Source: Phoenix dactylifera
Lineage: Eukaryota > Streptophyta > Magnoliopsida > Arecales > Arecaceae
Assembly: GCF_009389715.1 (NCBI RefSeq)
Contig: NC_052401.1
Span: 2,282,843-2,346,842 of the forward strand
DNA length: 64,000 nucleotides
Direction: 5' to 3'
The notes beneath the pieces are model-generated. The model was not told the origin of the DNA and did no database searches. It was given only the letters and a program-made list of their open reading frames with translations. Below, one piece after another: positions 49,201 to 61,577 of this stretch. Position numbers and translations under genes: made by a program. How positions within the stretch are numbered: the stretch's first letter is position 1; every line of letters begins with the position of its first letter.

Positions 49201-51448
49201 GGAACATGTTGGGCTGGCTGCCTGAAATCTTTGTGCCAAGTGCCTGAGCGACCAAGTAACCTATTTATAAAACCTAAACCATGTAATTGGTGACCGGATC
49301 CCACTTTCCACCGTTCTTTTAAACTTTTAAGTACCACTTCCTCACATTCTTGCTGATATCATCATGATGAAGAAGGTAGTGCCACGTAAGCTTATGTTGC
49401 AGGTCAGGCTAGCAGCCGTTTCTAGCCATGCACTTGCGGGATTTTTAAAGCACCTTTTTATTTAGATGGGAGATATCATGTGGAATAGCAAATTGATTGT
49501 CCAAAATTAATTGTGTCACTGCAATAACTGTTGATAGGGAAATTTCAGTCCTGAATTAAGTTGTCAAATTATTGCCACATATTATTATAGGTCAATAGCA
49601 GGGATCAAAGCTGCCCAAATGATTGTCTGCCCTACAATATGTATAGAAAGTGCACACTTGTTTGCTAATAACATCAAAGGAGGGCAATGCTTTATCCTCT
49701 CTCTATATATATTATAAGTCATCATAGATAGTTGATTCCACATAATAAGGGATGATTAGTAGCATCCTACATTGAAGGAACATTTTAAATTATAATAAAT
49801 TATTATAATTTTTTGCTCGTTTATAACAAAAGTGCACTTGCAATAAATATAAAACTTTTTATAACTCTTTCGAATGTAGATAAGCAACTTTCTTGCTAAA
49901 CCTAGTAGTTGTTGATATGCCTCAAAGTCGACCACAGCCCGTGCAAAAGGCCGCTAACCAACAATTGCCACGAAATATCTTAACCGACAGCCAAGGCTGA
50001 CCATGTGGTAAGTCTAGGAGCACACAGGTGGCTTTTTTAATTTCAAAACCTCCACAGCTAGCAACACCTTGATTACGATTTTGGACAGTTTCCAAAATGA
50101 CACTAGTGGAATGTGCAGAAGTCTGCTAGTCACAACCGACCCATGTGTCGTGCTAACCTTCGCCTCTTCAATCCACTTTCTATGGGACTTTCCATGCAAG
50201 TGCTCGGTGACCTTACAGATCATTATACTGTCACCTATCGAGAACCTCCTATGTTTTTTGAGTATCACTTTAACTTAGACATCGGAGAGTCCTCCATCGG
50301 ACACACTCTAATAAGAGGATTTTTTTTGTATTTGTTGCTTTAGATCGGAGCTTGGTCATGGATAAAAATCTCGGATGCAATCATCTATTTCGAAGCTGCC
50401 TCAAATGGACCGTGGCTTCGCACAATCCAAGCAACTCACCGCCGAGGCTTCCAACATCTTCCCTTACATATGGTTCAAGCTGATCCTCAGCGGCAACGGC
50501 TGTATATATGAAGACTATATACGTGCTATTTTTCATAGAATCTTGGCTATCCTTATTTGTAGGAGGCTTGGCATCGGGCCGTGCATTCGATATCTATGGG
50601 AGGGGATACAGATCGAACGGCTGCTGTAACTCAATCAGGCCGCCCCACACTTCCCTCTCCGATCTGCTACAGCTTCTATCCATTGTCCAACCGAAGCGCT
50701 CGCAGGCAGGTAAGCTGCGACCGCAACCGAAGTGGGAGGGGTTTATGGGGCCAAACAACCAATCGGTTAAAATCCTCGCCGATCACCACCTCTCCTTTCC
50801 TTCTCCCATTTCCTTCCTCTCCCCTTTCGATCCCACGCCGAAAGAAGTCTCGTCCTCAGTCCTCTCTCTGTCTCTCTGCAATCCAGCTGAGGTCTCCTGC
50901 TTTCCCCTTTAACTGTGTCGCATTTTTTACTGTTCTTTCTGGAATTGTTTCTTTATTTCGCGTTGTTTTCCATGGATTCTCTCTCATTTCGTTGTTTCCC
51001 TCCTCAAAATATATTTGTGATGGGTTTTTGGCATATTTTCTGAACCTTTTTTTCCCTAAAAATTCCCTGGTTCTGTTGATAAGTCTGGAGGTAAAGCTCG
51101 TGTTTTTGGCATCGGATGCGAGGACTTTCCGCTACCAAATTGGAGGTGAAGTTTCCAAGGTTTTTTTTCTCTTAATTTTTATTTTTCTAGCGATCTGGTT
51201 ATACGATTTCTATGCTCTCATCTGTTAAGATAGTTTCTTTTTTTTTTGACTTAATTTTTAGTTAATTTCATGTCTGGTTTCCAAAACTAAATCTGTGGTT
51301 ACTGTTTTTTGATTATTTTGCTCCAAAACACTAGGTCTTAGAGGGGCAATCTCAGATGGAATTGCAAGCATCTGGAAATTTAGGTTTTTGAAGCTCCCGA
51401 CGGAAAATTCATTCGTATCAATCTCTGGGAATTCAATTTGTTGGGAAA
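49200..51448. other. Intergenic region between two divergent genes, with an LTR-like fragment and the FtsZ2 leader
   Basis: The left half is AT-rich and includes a perfect 12-bp-arm hairpin (49787-49811). About 49,930-50,500 carries an LTR-like stretch whose CTTTAACTTAGACATCGGAG motif (50268-50287) resembles the two LTR fragments near 90 and 7,120; it is old and lacks internal genes. From about 50,640 the sequence becomes CT-rich and is probably the FtsZ2 promoter and 5' UTR. An intron in that leader is possible, but not resolved. Confidence 0.4.
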
Positions 51449-54400
51449 ATGGCAACACAAATGCCATGCTTTACGCCATTTAGCCGACAATGTTCGGTTG
51501 GAGCTCTTCAGATTCCTGGAGGAAGAGTTTTAGCTGAGAACTGGACTAGTAGAAATAGCTCACTCGAAATGCTCGGCAAAGGACATGGTCTTCTGGGCAT
51601 GGTACAGAGTGTTGCTTCTTGCTCTTCTCGTGTTCAGTGTTCTGCTAACTCTCACAGCATCAGCTCATATCACAATAAAGATCGTTTCTTGAATCTCCAC
51701 CCGGAGGTTTCCTTGCTACGAGGGGAGAAGAATGACACGGTTATTGATTCAAGGAGAGATTATGTGGGTGATGATATTGCTGAGACCTTAGGAGGCTCGT
51801 CGGTTCAGGATGATTATAATGAGGCCAAGATCAAGGTCATTGGTGTTGGCGGTGGGGGTTCCAATGCTGTCAATAGGATGATCGAAAGTGACATGAAGGG
51901 TGTGGAGTTTTGGGTTGTTAATACAGATGTTCAAGCAATGAGGATGTCGCCTGTTTTTCCTGAGCATTGCTTGCAAATTGGTCAGGAGCTGACCAGAGGG
52001 CTTGGTGCTGGCGGGAACCCAGATATTGGTATGAATGCTGCGGAGGAAAGCAAAGAGTCAATACAGGAGGCGGTTTATGGTGCTGATATGATCTTTGTGA
52101 CGGTAATCAGATATGTTGTTTGAGATATTGTTTTTATTTACAAGCCACAGTATGTTTTTCTTTGACTATAGTTATGTTAACTTTCTGACTGTCAGTATGA
52201 TTGATTTTGTAGTATATCATGCATTATACCCTTGGCAAATTTTGTTGAGGTCAAGATGAATGTTGATGATGATTCTTCGAATGAAGCATCCTGTGCATAG
52301 CTTCTTTAAAGAACTGTTTTTCATGTTGAAAACAATTTTCACTGCTTGTAATTTTCTCAACATAATGCAGAACCATTGTTGCTTGTGCTTCAAAAAAAGG
52401 AAAAAAATAGGCATAAACATTGTAGATTACTAATTACTAATAGTACATTACTAAATAACCAATAATCTGACATGCATAAAATAACTTATATGCATGTTCA
52501 CTAGCACATCTGCTATGTCCAACTTTTAACTGAAAGTTCTGCAGGTTAAGTATAAGATGGAACTGCAGAAGGCAGAAGTGTCCAAGAATTGCAGATTACA
52601 GCTTGCACCACCCCAAAGTAAATGTTTATAAGAAATTTGAAGTTTTATTGGGAAACATATATACATATGACATAACTTCTGCAGGCTGCTTTGAGAGATT
52701 TCCCTTAAGAGTGTTATAGCCTGATTGATCTATGGTGACATTCATCACTAAAACATTCCTTCCAGAGATGGAACCGAGGAAGTATTATTTGGTGGTGACA
52801 ATTTTTGTGCACATTCAGTCTTGAATTTATCTTAGTAGTCACTGAGTTAAGCAGTATCTGCTTTCATACGTATTAATCTTTCTATTACCAGTTTTGTTTT
52901 GAAGCATATTATTTGGTGTTTCTGTTCTTCTTTCTTGTTTTCTGTTCTCCTTCTCTAATTCCAACTTATCACATCATTTTCCTCCCTTTGTTCAGTTTGA
53001 TTTTCTTGTATTATGGGGTTACATGACTAGTAGAGTGAACAAAAAACAGGGAGCTTATCTTCATTCTATTAGTTAGCAAAGCCATCTCTATAGATGTATC
53101 AGTTCTTACCATTTTTCTTGAGATTTTAAGATGAAACCCTGTTTGCAGGCTGGAATGGGTGGGGGAACTGGGACTGGGGGTGCCCCTGTAATTTCTGGGA
53201 TTGCCAAGTCAATGGGCATCTTGACTGTGGGCATTGTCACAACCCCATTTGCTTTTGAAGGACGAAGACGGGTAGTTCAGGCACAGGAAGGAATTGCAGC
53301 TTTAAGAGAAAATGTTGATACGCTTATTGTCATCCCAAATGACAAGCTGTTGACAGCTGTTTCTCCAAATACTCCCGTGACAGAAGCATTTAACTTGGCC
53401 GATGATATCCTTCGACAAGGTGTTCGTGGCATCTCTGATATAATCACGGTATGGATGTGTATCAATCCTTTTATACAATTAATTGGCTTATCTATTTCTT
53501 TTTTGTGTGTGAGTGTGCATGTATAAGCAACACTGGATCTATCAGCAGTTTTAGGTATTGGAAAGTTAGGATTTATTGGTTTCTCTCAAAAATCTGCAAC
53601 TGGAAATATCCAAGAGAAAGGGTCATGATGAAGGTATAGTATCTAACAAGCTTTTGGGTTGCTAGGGTGATGAATAAGATAAGTTATAGTTCTATGTTGA
53701 AAGAGACTTAGTTCAAGGATGTTTTACAAATTTAGCTCGAACAAGTCCCATACGAGGCACAATAATGGCCTTCTATTAAGCTGTATACTCCAATTTTTTG
53801 GCTGCATCAGTTTTGCCAGTGAAAGCAAAAGAATAATGCCCAACACAACCTTAGCAAGGATAAATGCAAAAGTATCAATAGATCATTTCATGTGCCAGCC
53901 TTCAAGAAGGAAGCTATGCCAATCTATCCATTGATGTAACTCATCAATTTTCATTGGTCATTATTGACCAGTTCTAGCCAAAATGTAATTCTACCATCTA
54001 CCTTGATCCAAACTGTAAGTTTTATTAGCAATGTAGTTTCTTCAGTATGGGCACTACTTTCAGTCTCACCTGAATTGGCTATACTAAACCTTAATAATGA
54101 TGGAATTAGATTGCATATGGCCTTCACTTCCAACATCTTTGAACTGCTTTTCTAGACATCTATTTCTTACAAGAAGAAATCTAATGTGCTGATAGAAACT
54201 CCATGTGTTTATTGGAAAGACCTTTGAGCTAACATACTCTAGCATCTGATCAATGCATTATGTTGATTGCAGGTTCCAGGTTTGGTTAATGTTGACTTTG
54301 CTGATGTGCGAGCCATTATGGTAAATGCAGGTTCATCTTTAATGGGTATAGGAACTGCAACAGGTATTTCAGAGAAACAAAATTTTGTCTAAAACACTGA

Positions 54401-56846
54401 TTTTTGGTGATTGTAATTGAAGCTTGGATCATGTTCTGTTGTAATGCTTTGATTGAAGCCTTGAGGGATTAAAACATCCTCTCAGATTCTGCTATGCGGA
54501 TTCAATTCATATTTCACATTTGCATTTTTCGAAGTTAGTGCTCCTTTATTTTTCTTAGTTAGTACTTAAATGGTATATAGGAACCTGCTGATATAATTGT
54601 GGTAGCTATAGTTCATTTGAATAGTTAGATGGGTTGAATGACACCTTGAAGTGTATTGCAATTATAATGACTTGCTTTGTGGAAATGGAACATGAAAGGC
54701 TTATCATACAGCTTTGTTTTGGTTATCATGATGATAGTGGGTAGTGGGAGATGGGGTTTCATCCATGACTTTACCTCTTGCCTTGGGAATACCCTGCCAC
54801 TCAGACTCTTTAAGAATTTATGTTGGTGAAATGCTGGCAATTTGGTAGGTTGTGAAGTTGAGTTTACTGTTAATGCTTGGTTTTATTCTAGACTCATTAT
54901 TGAGAGGAGGAGACTGCTAGGAGCATGGGTACAACTGGTTTTGCTTAGAAGGAACTAGATGTGCTTTACATTCAGAATGTCTTTTCAACGGGAAACAGAG
55001 CCATATTCAGCTCCCAGTTAGATCTCTTGGTAGCTGGTTTTAGGATCAGGGATAAAAGGCTCAATTTTGGTAAATTACAGCTATACACTCTTAACAATTT
55101 ACATGTAATGCTGTGTGCATGACTCTTATATGATCTTCTCATCTATTATTTTGCTTCTTCGAAAGAGTAGATCTATATGGATGAGTATTTTGATCTTAGC
55201 TGAGCAAACCATATTGTAAAATGTTTACATTCTATTAAAATATATTATGCATAATTTACATTACTTTGCAGGCAAGTCAAGGGCACGAGATGCTGCATTA
55301 AATGCCATTCAGTCCCCTTTACTAGATATTGGTATCGAAAGGGCTACTGGAATTGTTTGGAATATTACTGGGGGAAATGATCTAACATTATACGAGGTAG
55401 GCTACATCTGCTGCTTCTTTCCCCGTTAACTTCATAGCCTATTTACTTGTAGATATACGGTATAGCACAGATGCAATGGTGAATTTTGCATGTTTGGTAA
55501 GGAACTCTTTTTACCACTCTATAATGTATAAAATAGGACATTTAGTCCTAACACTGCGGATGGATGTACTGGTCTCAATTGATACCAAGCATTCACCTTG
55601 GAAGTCTGAAAAACCATCTAAAGATGGTGTACTGGAAAAACCCTGCCTGGTTTGTGATTTTGCAGTGGTATCTTTAAGAGAGATCGTAACTGTAGTTATA
55701 TAATGTGCTCTGGTTCCATCTCCATCCCCAATATGTGTCTCCATCCTTCTCGTGAAGTGTATCTCCTTATTGCCTCCCCATTATTACCTAAAGAAAGGCA
55801 TTTCTGAGGTTTGTCGAAAGATATATGTTCTTTCATTTCTGGTATATTTCACGAATGATCAATTGATCATCATATTGTTTACAGGTTTAAATATTTATAG
55901 CTAAGTTTATTGCTCCTCATGACTTGGGACGTTTTGATTTGTTCAGCCCTCAGCTGTTCCTTTCCTTGGATCCTCACCTGGTTAATTATCTGCAGGTAAA
56001 TGCTGCAGCAGAAGTAATTTATGACCTTGTTGATCCAAGTGCAAATCTAATATTTGGAGCAGTGATAGATCAGTCACTCAGTGGTCAAGTAGGTTGGAAT
56101 TTTCTAAGTTTATGTTGCATAATTTTGTACTGCAATTTTTTGTTTTAATGACAATCACAAAACTGGGCTATGTTTTTTTAATTCATCTATTATCAGATTA
56201 ACTGAAAGATTTCAAGGTGTTAAATTAGTGCCACTCTTAAATTCCTACCGGGCTTTTGCAAATGCATTTTTTTTCGGTTACGTGCTAAAAAATAATTTTG
56301 GATAAAATATTGAGTAAATTATGATCTCTCTTTAAATGTCTCTACTTGAAATTAGTTGAAAAATGATGTACTAGACGCGTGTCATATCTATAGTTATGCA
56401 TACATCACTACCAAGTGATTAAACTTCGTGGAGAAAACAAATGTGATGAACCATTATGGGTTACCTTTATGTTTTCATTAACAGACTCGTCAAGGACATA
56501 ATAGACCACCCCAAAGACTAGCAAGTAAATATAGTCAATCTTTCAATAGTGTTATGATGATAATTTGTTGGTTGATTTTGGTTCAGGTGAGCATAACTCT
56601 AATTGCCACTGGATTCAAACGCCAGGATGAGCCAGCAAGGCGAACTTTGCAAGTATATCACACTAACCCTTGTCGTCATACATTTTGATTACGCTGATCC
56701 TGTTATCTTTCTGATACATCTTCCTCATATATGTACCAAAGGGTTCCCAATTCGGTCGGCCGACCTCATCTCTCACTGAAGGCAATATGGTGGAGATCCC
56801 CGAGTTTCTAAGGAAGAAAGGACGCTCTCGTTATCCAAGAGCTTGA
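51449..56846 (+). CDS. FTSZ2: Plastid division protein FtsZ2, 7 coding exons
   Basis: Coding exons: 51449-52102, 53149-53448, 54273-54363, 55272-55396, 55996-56088, 56587-56652 and 56742-56846. All joins are in phase and give 477 residues, the usual FtsZ2 length. A Ser-rich N-terminus of about 120 residues fits a chloroplast transit peptide. The nucleotide-binding core begins [17 protein letters not shown] (128-144). The tubulin signature GGGTGTG is at 222-228, and the T7 catalytic loop N-x-D-x-x-D is N324, D326, D329. The last exon ends [16 protein letters not shown], the C-terminal peptide that is specific to FtsZ2 and binds ARC6 at the inner envelope; FtsZ1 lacks it. The protein is a GTPase that forms the stromal Z ring with FtsZ1. 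The first intron (52103-53148) is about 1 kb. The gene is convergent with the PPR gene downstream. Confidence 0.97.
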
Positions 56847-57388
56847 CAGGTCCCATTTTGTGATATACTATTTCACTGTATGTTTCTCTTGGTTCCCTGA
56901 AATCACCTCTTAGCAGTATAGCAAGGCAAGTCATGTAAAACAGAGCATTTTTTCTTTCAATTTAACAAAACTTTCTTTCTCCTATCTGATCTAAATAAAA
57001 AGCACAGCCGATTGGGGTTATTAAAGATTATTTGCTGTCTGTATTCCGGCGTTTCTTTTTCTTTTGAAGAACATATTATAGCTTCTCTTATCAGCAGTAA
57101 TTGTCTGCTCTACATTCTTATAGCGATCTCTTTTTTAGCTGTCATCTCCCCAGTGCAGTACCTAGTTATACTTTTCGAGCAATCATCTGGGTGTTATATT
57201 TCGAGCATGCGGAGTACAAAGATAAAGTTGAACATGGAAGAGAGAAGCCAAAGCTTATTACTTGATACAAATGGAACCAATCAGTCTTTGTAATTGCTGT
57301 ACCCTTTCTCAATAATGTTTTCATCTGTAAGAAGAAAAGAATCGTTAGAACTGCCGCTATGCATTCAGGGCATATGAGAACCATGAAA

Positions 57389-59461
57389 TCACCAATAGTC
57401 TCCACAGGAACACAGTCCATCTGCAAAATGGTGGAATCTAGCATGATCCCTAACAATGATCTCCCTCTCTTCTACTTTAGAAATGAGCTTGATTGCAGAA
57501 TGGCAGTCAACGCACACTCGTAAATTCTTCTTCACAATTATAGGCTTTGTTGCAGGCATGCTAATGAGAGCAAACGCAACTGCGATCCTTTCACTATGAT
57601 GATGCAGGAGCCTCTCCTTCAAAGTCTCTTCCAGGTTCCATGGCATAGAGCCTGTGAAGGGAACATACCCTGCTTCCCTTATCTTAGCCATAAGCTCCTC
57701 GAGCTTCTCATAAATCTCTTTCTTCTGTGGGTGCGACCAGTCCTCAGCTCCAAACATATGGGTCTTATTGCTGACATCTACCCAGCTGAATCCTGGCAGT
57801 TTCTTCACCCTGCTATCCCTCATCAGCTTCCTCACAGCCTTCACATCCTCCCACCGACCCATCGAGGCGTATATACTCGAGAGCAGGATGTGGATCCCAC
57901 TGTTCTCCGGCTCGAGTTTCATCAGTTTCTCCGCAGCTCGCTCGCCCAGCTCCTTGTCTCCATGAGTCCTGCAAGCTCCGAGCAAAGAACACCACCCATA
58001 GGCATTCGGCTCGAACGGCATTCTGGCAATGAATTCTCGTGCTTCTTCGAGTCTTCCTGCTCTCCCAAGCATGTCTATGACGCAGGCGTAGTGCTCCTCT
58101 CTGGGCTCCAGACCATGGCCCTTGTTCATGGAATGGAAGTACTCCAGCCCCTCGTCCACCAGTCCCGCATGGCTGCACGCCATCAAGAGGCTAACAAATG
58201 TTACATGATTTGGTTTGTTCCCTCTCGAAATCATTCTGTTGAAAGCTCCGATTGCTTCCTTGCCACGGCCATGTTGAGCGAACACACCCACTATCGAATT
58301 CCAGGCGACATCGCTGGGGTGTTGGATTTCATCAAACACCTGGACTGAAGAATTAAGAAGCCCGCACTTGCCGTACATGTCGACGAGGGTGGAAGAAACA
58401 AAAGGGTCCCCGACGAAATTGGATTTCGTCACCTGGGCATGCAGTTGTATCCCTTGCTCCAGTGCTGCTTGGCTGGCGCAAGCCTTGATCATGCTCGAGA
58501 AAGTGAATTCGTTGGGCTCGAGTCCTTGCCTTCGAGACTCGACATACGCTTTCGAAGCTTCCTCGATCCGGTCCATCTCGACGTACCCATCGATCAAAGA
58601 ACTGCAAGAGACCACGTTCCAGCCGCTGGAGTTCGCTCCGACTGCATTCGAAGCGCTCTCCATGTCTCCGGCCTTTGCATACATATTGACGAGTGCATTG
58701 CCGACGAAAGTGTCCGATTCAGAGCCCAGTTTCGCCGCGCATGAATGAAGACACTGGCCTAATTTGCCCGCCTTCAGGCCTCCGCATGCGCTCAGAACGC
58801 TGCAAAGGACATGCGGATCGATGACTGCCGTCCCCTCGCGGAACATGTCGCGGAGAGCCACAATGGCCTCCTCGAAGCTCCCATTCTTCGCGTGCCCATC
58901 GATCATGGCAGTCCAAGCCACCTCATCCTTGTCGGGCATCTCATCAAAAACCCGGCAGGCGTCAACCAGAGACCCACATTTCGAGTACATGCCGGCGAGA
59001 TTGCTTCCGACGAACAGTTCCACATCAAAGCCCAACTTCACGCTCAAAGAGTGCATCTGTCTTCCAAACTCCAACGAGCCAAAAGAGGCCGATGCTTGGA
59101 TAGCGCTGGAGAGTGCAAACTGAGTTGGTTTAATGCCGGCGGCGCACATCGAGGAAAAGGTCCGGAGGGCGTCGGCGAACTTGTTGTTCTGGGAGAAGCC
59201 GGATATCATGGCCGTCCACGTGACGAGGTTTCGTTGAGGCATTCTGTCGAACAGTGCGATGGCGTGATCCAGATCGCCGCATTTGGCGTACATGCTGATG
59301 AGGTGGTTGGCGACGAAGGTGGAGGGGGTGGCGCCGGAGGCGACCAAATGGGCGTGGAGCTGTTTGCCCCGGCCCGGGTTTCGGTTTCGGGCGCTAGATT
59401 GGATGAGTTGGGCCAGGACCGTGTCAGGGGGGCGCCATGGTTGGGACTTGACAAGTTTCAT
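57389..59461 (-). CDS. Pentatricopeptide repeat protein, PLS class with E and DYW domains
   Basis: An intronless frame of 690 residues starts at the ATG 59461. Tandem PPR motifs fill residues about 20-560, for example FVANHLISMYAKCGDLDHA, NLVTWTAMISGFSQNN and FVGNALVNMYAKAGDMESA. An E region and a complete DYW domain follow. The deaminase-type zinc residues are present: H622-S-E624 and C650-V-D-C653. The end is CSCGDYW. Such proteins bind specific organelle transcripts and carry out C-to-U RNA editing in plastids or mitochondria. The target site cannot be read from the sequence, and no obvious targeting peptide is seen in the first 20 residues. GC content is high, as is usual for intronless PPR genes in monocots. 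Its stop lies 542 bp from the FtsZ2 stop, tail to tail, so the two 3' UTRs may overlap. Confidence 0.95.
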   Translation of the reverse strand: MKLVKSQPWRPPDTVLAQLIQSSARNRNPGRGKQLHAHLVASGATPSTFVANHLISMYAKCGDLDHAIALFDRMPQRNLVTWTAMISGFSQNNKFADALRTFSSMCAAGIKPTQFALSSAIQASASFGSLEFGRQMHSLSVKLGFDVELFVGSNLAGMYSKCGSLVDACRVFDEMPDKDEVAWTAMIDGHAKNGSFEEAIVALRDMFREGTAVIDPHVLCSVLSACGGLKAGKLGQCLHSCAAKLGSESDTFVGNALVNMYAKAGDMESASNAVGANSSGWNVVSCSSLIDGYVEMDRIEEASKAYVESRRQGLEPNEFTFSSMIKACASQAALEQGIQLHAQVTKSNFVGDPFVSSTLVDMYGKCGLLNSSVQVFDEIQHPSDVAWNSIVGVFAQHGRGKEAIGAFNRMISRGNKPNHVTFVSLLMACSHAGLVDEGLEYFHSMNKGHGLEPREEHYACVIDMLGRAGRLEEAREFIARMPFEPNAYGWCSLLGACRTHGDKELGERAAEKLMKLEPENSGIHILLSSIYASMGRWEDVKAVRKLMRDSRVKKLPGFSWVDVSNKTHMFGAEDWSHPQKKEIYEKLEELMAKIREAGYVPFTGSMPWNLEETLKERLLHHHSERIAVAFALISMPATKPIIVKKNLRVCVDCHSAIKLISKVEEREIIVRDHARFHHFADGLCSCGDYW

Positions 59462-59656
59462 GTCCGGTTCTACGGGGGCTTTAGTAGGTATGGGTCATAG
59501 TGAACATGTGAGGGTTATATGTGCCATGATTTGTGTATCACTCATCACTGTCCATCAACATTCATCAGTAGTTAAGATTTGGTGGTCTCTTTTGTACCAG
59601 ATTATATACTTGGATGGTGATTAGACTGCTTGGACATGTTGCCGTAGAACATATTT

Positions 59657-59980
59657 AGGGGTCCAATAGGGTTGGATATGGCTTATTCCTAAAATTAAGG
59701 CCCATAAGTTCAACATGGCTTCTAAATTAAGACCTAATCTCTGATCAAACCGGACACAACTAATAAAAATTGTACATGTCTGGATGAAACTTGAAGCAAC
59801 TTTATTCCACAAGACACCAATTAATTGATGATCTTGGTTCGAGTCCGTTAAACCTAATGCACCTACTTTGAATTTGACTTGAAAAAGGACCTGATTTATT
59901 TTAAATAAATGATGAGTCAAATTTGGTCTAAATCTGTATTAGAGCTAGTCCAAGTTGGATCCAACCTAATCGAACCCATT
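59657..59980. mobile_element. Possible old MITE with imperfect GGGTTGGAT ends
   Basis: The left end GGGGTCCAATAGGGTTGGAT and the right end, read as reverse complement (GGGTTCGATTAGGTTGGAT), are similar. They lie about 320 bp apart in AT-rich DNA upstream of the PPR gene. No clear target-site duplication was found. Confidence 0.35.
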
Positions 59981-61011
59981 TAAACCACACTAGTCATGTG
60001 TTGCAATCCTTGGCCTTTTGCTTTCATATTCTTTGTGCAAGTTCTAGGGCATTGCAAGTGCGAGGAGGGATTTACTAGAGAGTGGAGAATGAGCAAGGAG
60101 AGAGTAGATGATCCATCTAAATCATAGCAAAGGAAATAAATTGATTAATTTGGAATGATGTGAGATTTTGAGAAGGATTCCTCATTGTCTGTCTCTTGAG
60201 ATATCTAAAATCTAGTTTGTTTTAGAGTTATCTTTTTCTCTATCTTTCACAATGACTCATGGAGAAATGGATGGAAAAGAAGATTTGCAAATCTAGTTAG
60301 GCACAACTAGGAAGAAAATGTTACAATCACTAAAATGCTTTTAAATTATTTTTAGATAGTTTGATCAGACTAGAGCCTTTTCTCTTAAAAGGTTAAAATC
60401 ACTTTTATATTCCCTGATAACTAATTTTATAACTTGCTAATTCCATCAGCATCTGAACTTCATTAGATAATGTGCAAGATGGGCTGTTGGTTACTCATTT
60501 TTTACAAACCATGCCAAATTATGTGGCATGGTTTTGGTGCAGCCACAACCAAACAAACGCCCCAATGCTAGGTAGAATGAGTATGGTTTGTGATAGAATA
60601 GATGCTCATCATTAAAATATATTATTGTTCTACAGCCATTGTAACAGCAGTGATAGAATCTATGGTAACCTCTAGTAACCATACTAACAAAATAGGAAAA
60701 AAAAGTGGAAATTCAAAGCAGATTTTTTATCTAGGTTTATTGTAAAGGTACAAAACCGATTCCTAATAGTTAGAGAATTAAAAAAAGCAAGATGGCTATT
60801 GTTATGGATAGGAGCAAATAGAAGATAAGAATGGAAAAATTGGCCCATATATTAGCCATTAGGAGCTGATCAGAAAGGGAGAGAAAATACAATTAAATCC
60901 GTTGCCACACATTTCTTGTAATAACAATTATATGGCCAATGCCCTGCCAAGCCATCAGAATTCATTAGTCAGCATCTCACCTAAAAAAGAGAGCCCTTGG
61001 AACCTTCTTCT
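59981..61011. other. Intergenic, no supported gene
   Basis: AT-rich, with short frames only. A perfect 10-bp-arm inverted repeat, AACCATGCCA/TGGCATGGTT, lies at 60507-60533 and may belong to an unresolved foldback element. Confidence 0.5.
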
Positions 61012-61355
61012 TCTTTTTTTTTTTTGTGTGTGTGTGTGGGGGGTCAAAACAACATTTCATTTCCAATAAATCAAGTTTGAGTACATCCTGCCAAATCAAA
61101 AGAAAGTAAACAGTGCAACAGGTGGGGAACACTGCTAAACTCGTCCAAATGACGTCTCCAGAGTGGCGTGCTACATATGAGGCGACCCAGTTCGCAGCTC
61201 TGTTCATCTCATGATAGACATGACTAATCTGGATGGCGAACAGCTCTTGAACCAGTCTGCGGATATCCCGTATCAAAGGGTGATGCAAGGCAGCCACCCA
61301 AAATATCCAATCAAATTCTTCCATTCCCTTGGCAACTTGGCCCAAAGGAGCACCA
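61012..61355 (-). mobile_element. 5'-truncated LINE, RNase H end with poly(A)
   Basis: The minus strand reads IRDIRRLVQELFAIQISHVY, then HEMNRAANWVASYVARHSGD, the C-terminal part of the RNase H domain of plant LINE (non-LTR) elements. The frame then passes into non-coding sequence and an A-rich tail at about 61012-61022. The usual N-x-x-A-D has become N-R-A-A-N, so an acidic active-site residue is lost. Only the last 340 bp or so is present, as expected from incomplete reverse transcription. The 5' end of the insertion lies about 220 bp upstream of the BIC1-like start codon. Confidence 0.75.
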
Positions 61356-61386
61356 ACCGCACATCCTCACAACCTCCCGACATGGA

Positions 61387-61392
61387 CACGTG
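61387..61392. promoter_or_regulatory. G-box CACGTG upstream of the BIC1-like gene
   Basis: The palindrome GGACACGTGTCC (61384-61395) contains a perfect G-box/ABRE core, about 190 bp before the start codon. G-boxes are bound by HY5 and PIF-type factors; Arabidopsis BIC genes are reported to be light-induced through HY5. Function here is inferred. Confidence 0.5.
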
Positions 61393-61431
61393 TCCCCTCC
61401 GCCCACCATATGAACGGTCGTTCCAACGCGT

Positions 61432-61454
61432 CCCCCCCCCCCCCCCCCCCCCCC
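61432..61454. repeat. 23-base C run
   Basis: An uninterrupted C tract followed by G and more C, between the G-box and the BIC1-like start codon, probably in the 5' leader. Its length is likely variable and prone to sequencing error. Confidence 0.9.
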
Positions 61455-61577
61455 GCCCCCATGCACTCTCCCTTCATCACTCTTCTGCTTCAAACCAAGC
61501 CATAAGAGCAAGGAGTTGAGAAGGAGAACGAAGAGAAAGAGGAGGAGAAGCCCTTCTCATTTGCCGAAGGAGATAAC

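Noticed and set aside
49787-49811. Perfect 12-bp-arm AT hairpin
   Set aside because: It is pure A/T sequence in AT-rich DNA, and a chance palindrome is plausible.
50508-51228. Frames of 134 and 215 codons upstream of FtsZ2
   Set aside because: They run through the CT-rich leader, lack recognisable domains, and the longer one begins at a non-ATG codon. Best explained as leader sequence.
57596-58348. 250-codon plus-strand frame, and others at 58811-59500
   Set aside because: They are antisense to the DYW-PPR gene, with no family features of their own. High GC content reduces stops on the opposite strand.
60507-60533. Perfect inverted repeat AACCATGCCA/TGGCATGGTT
   Set aside because: A small hairpin alone does not support a terminator, a microRNA or a named element.
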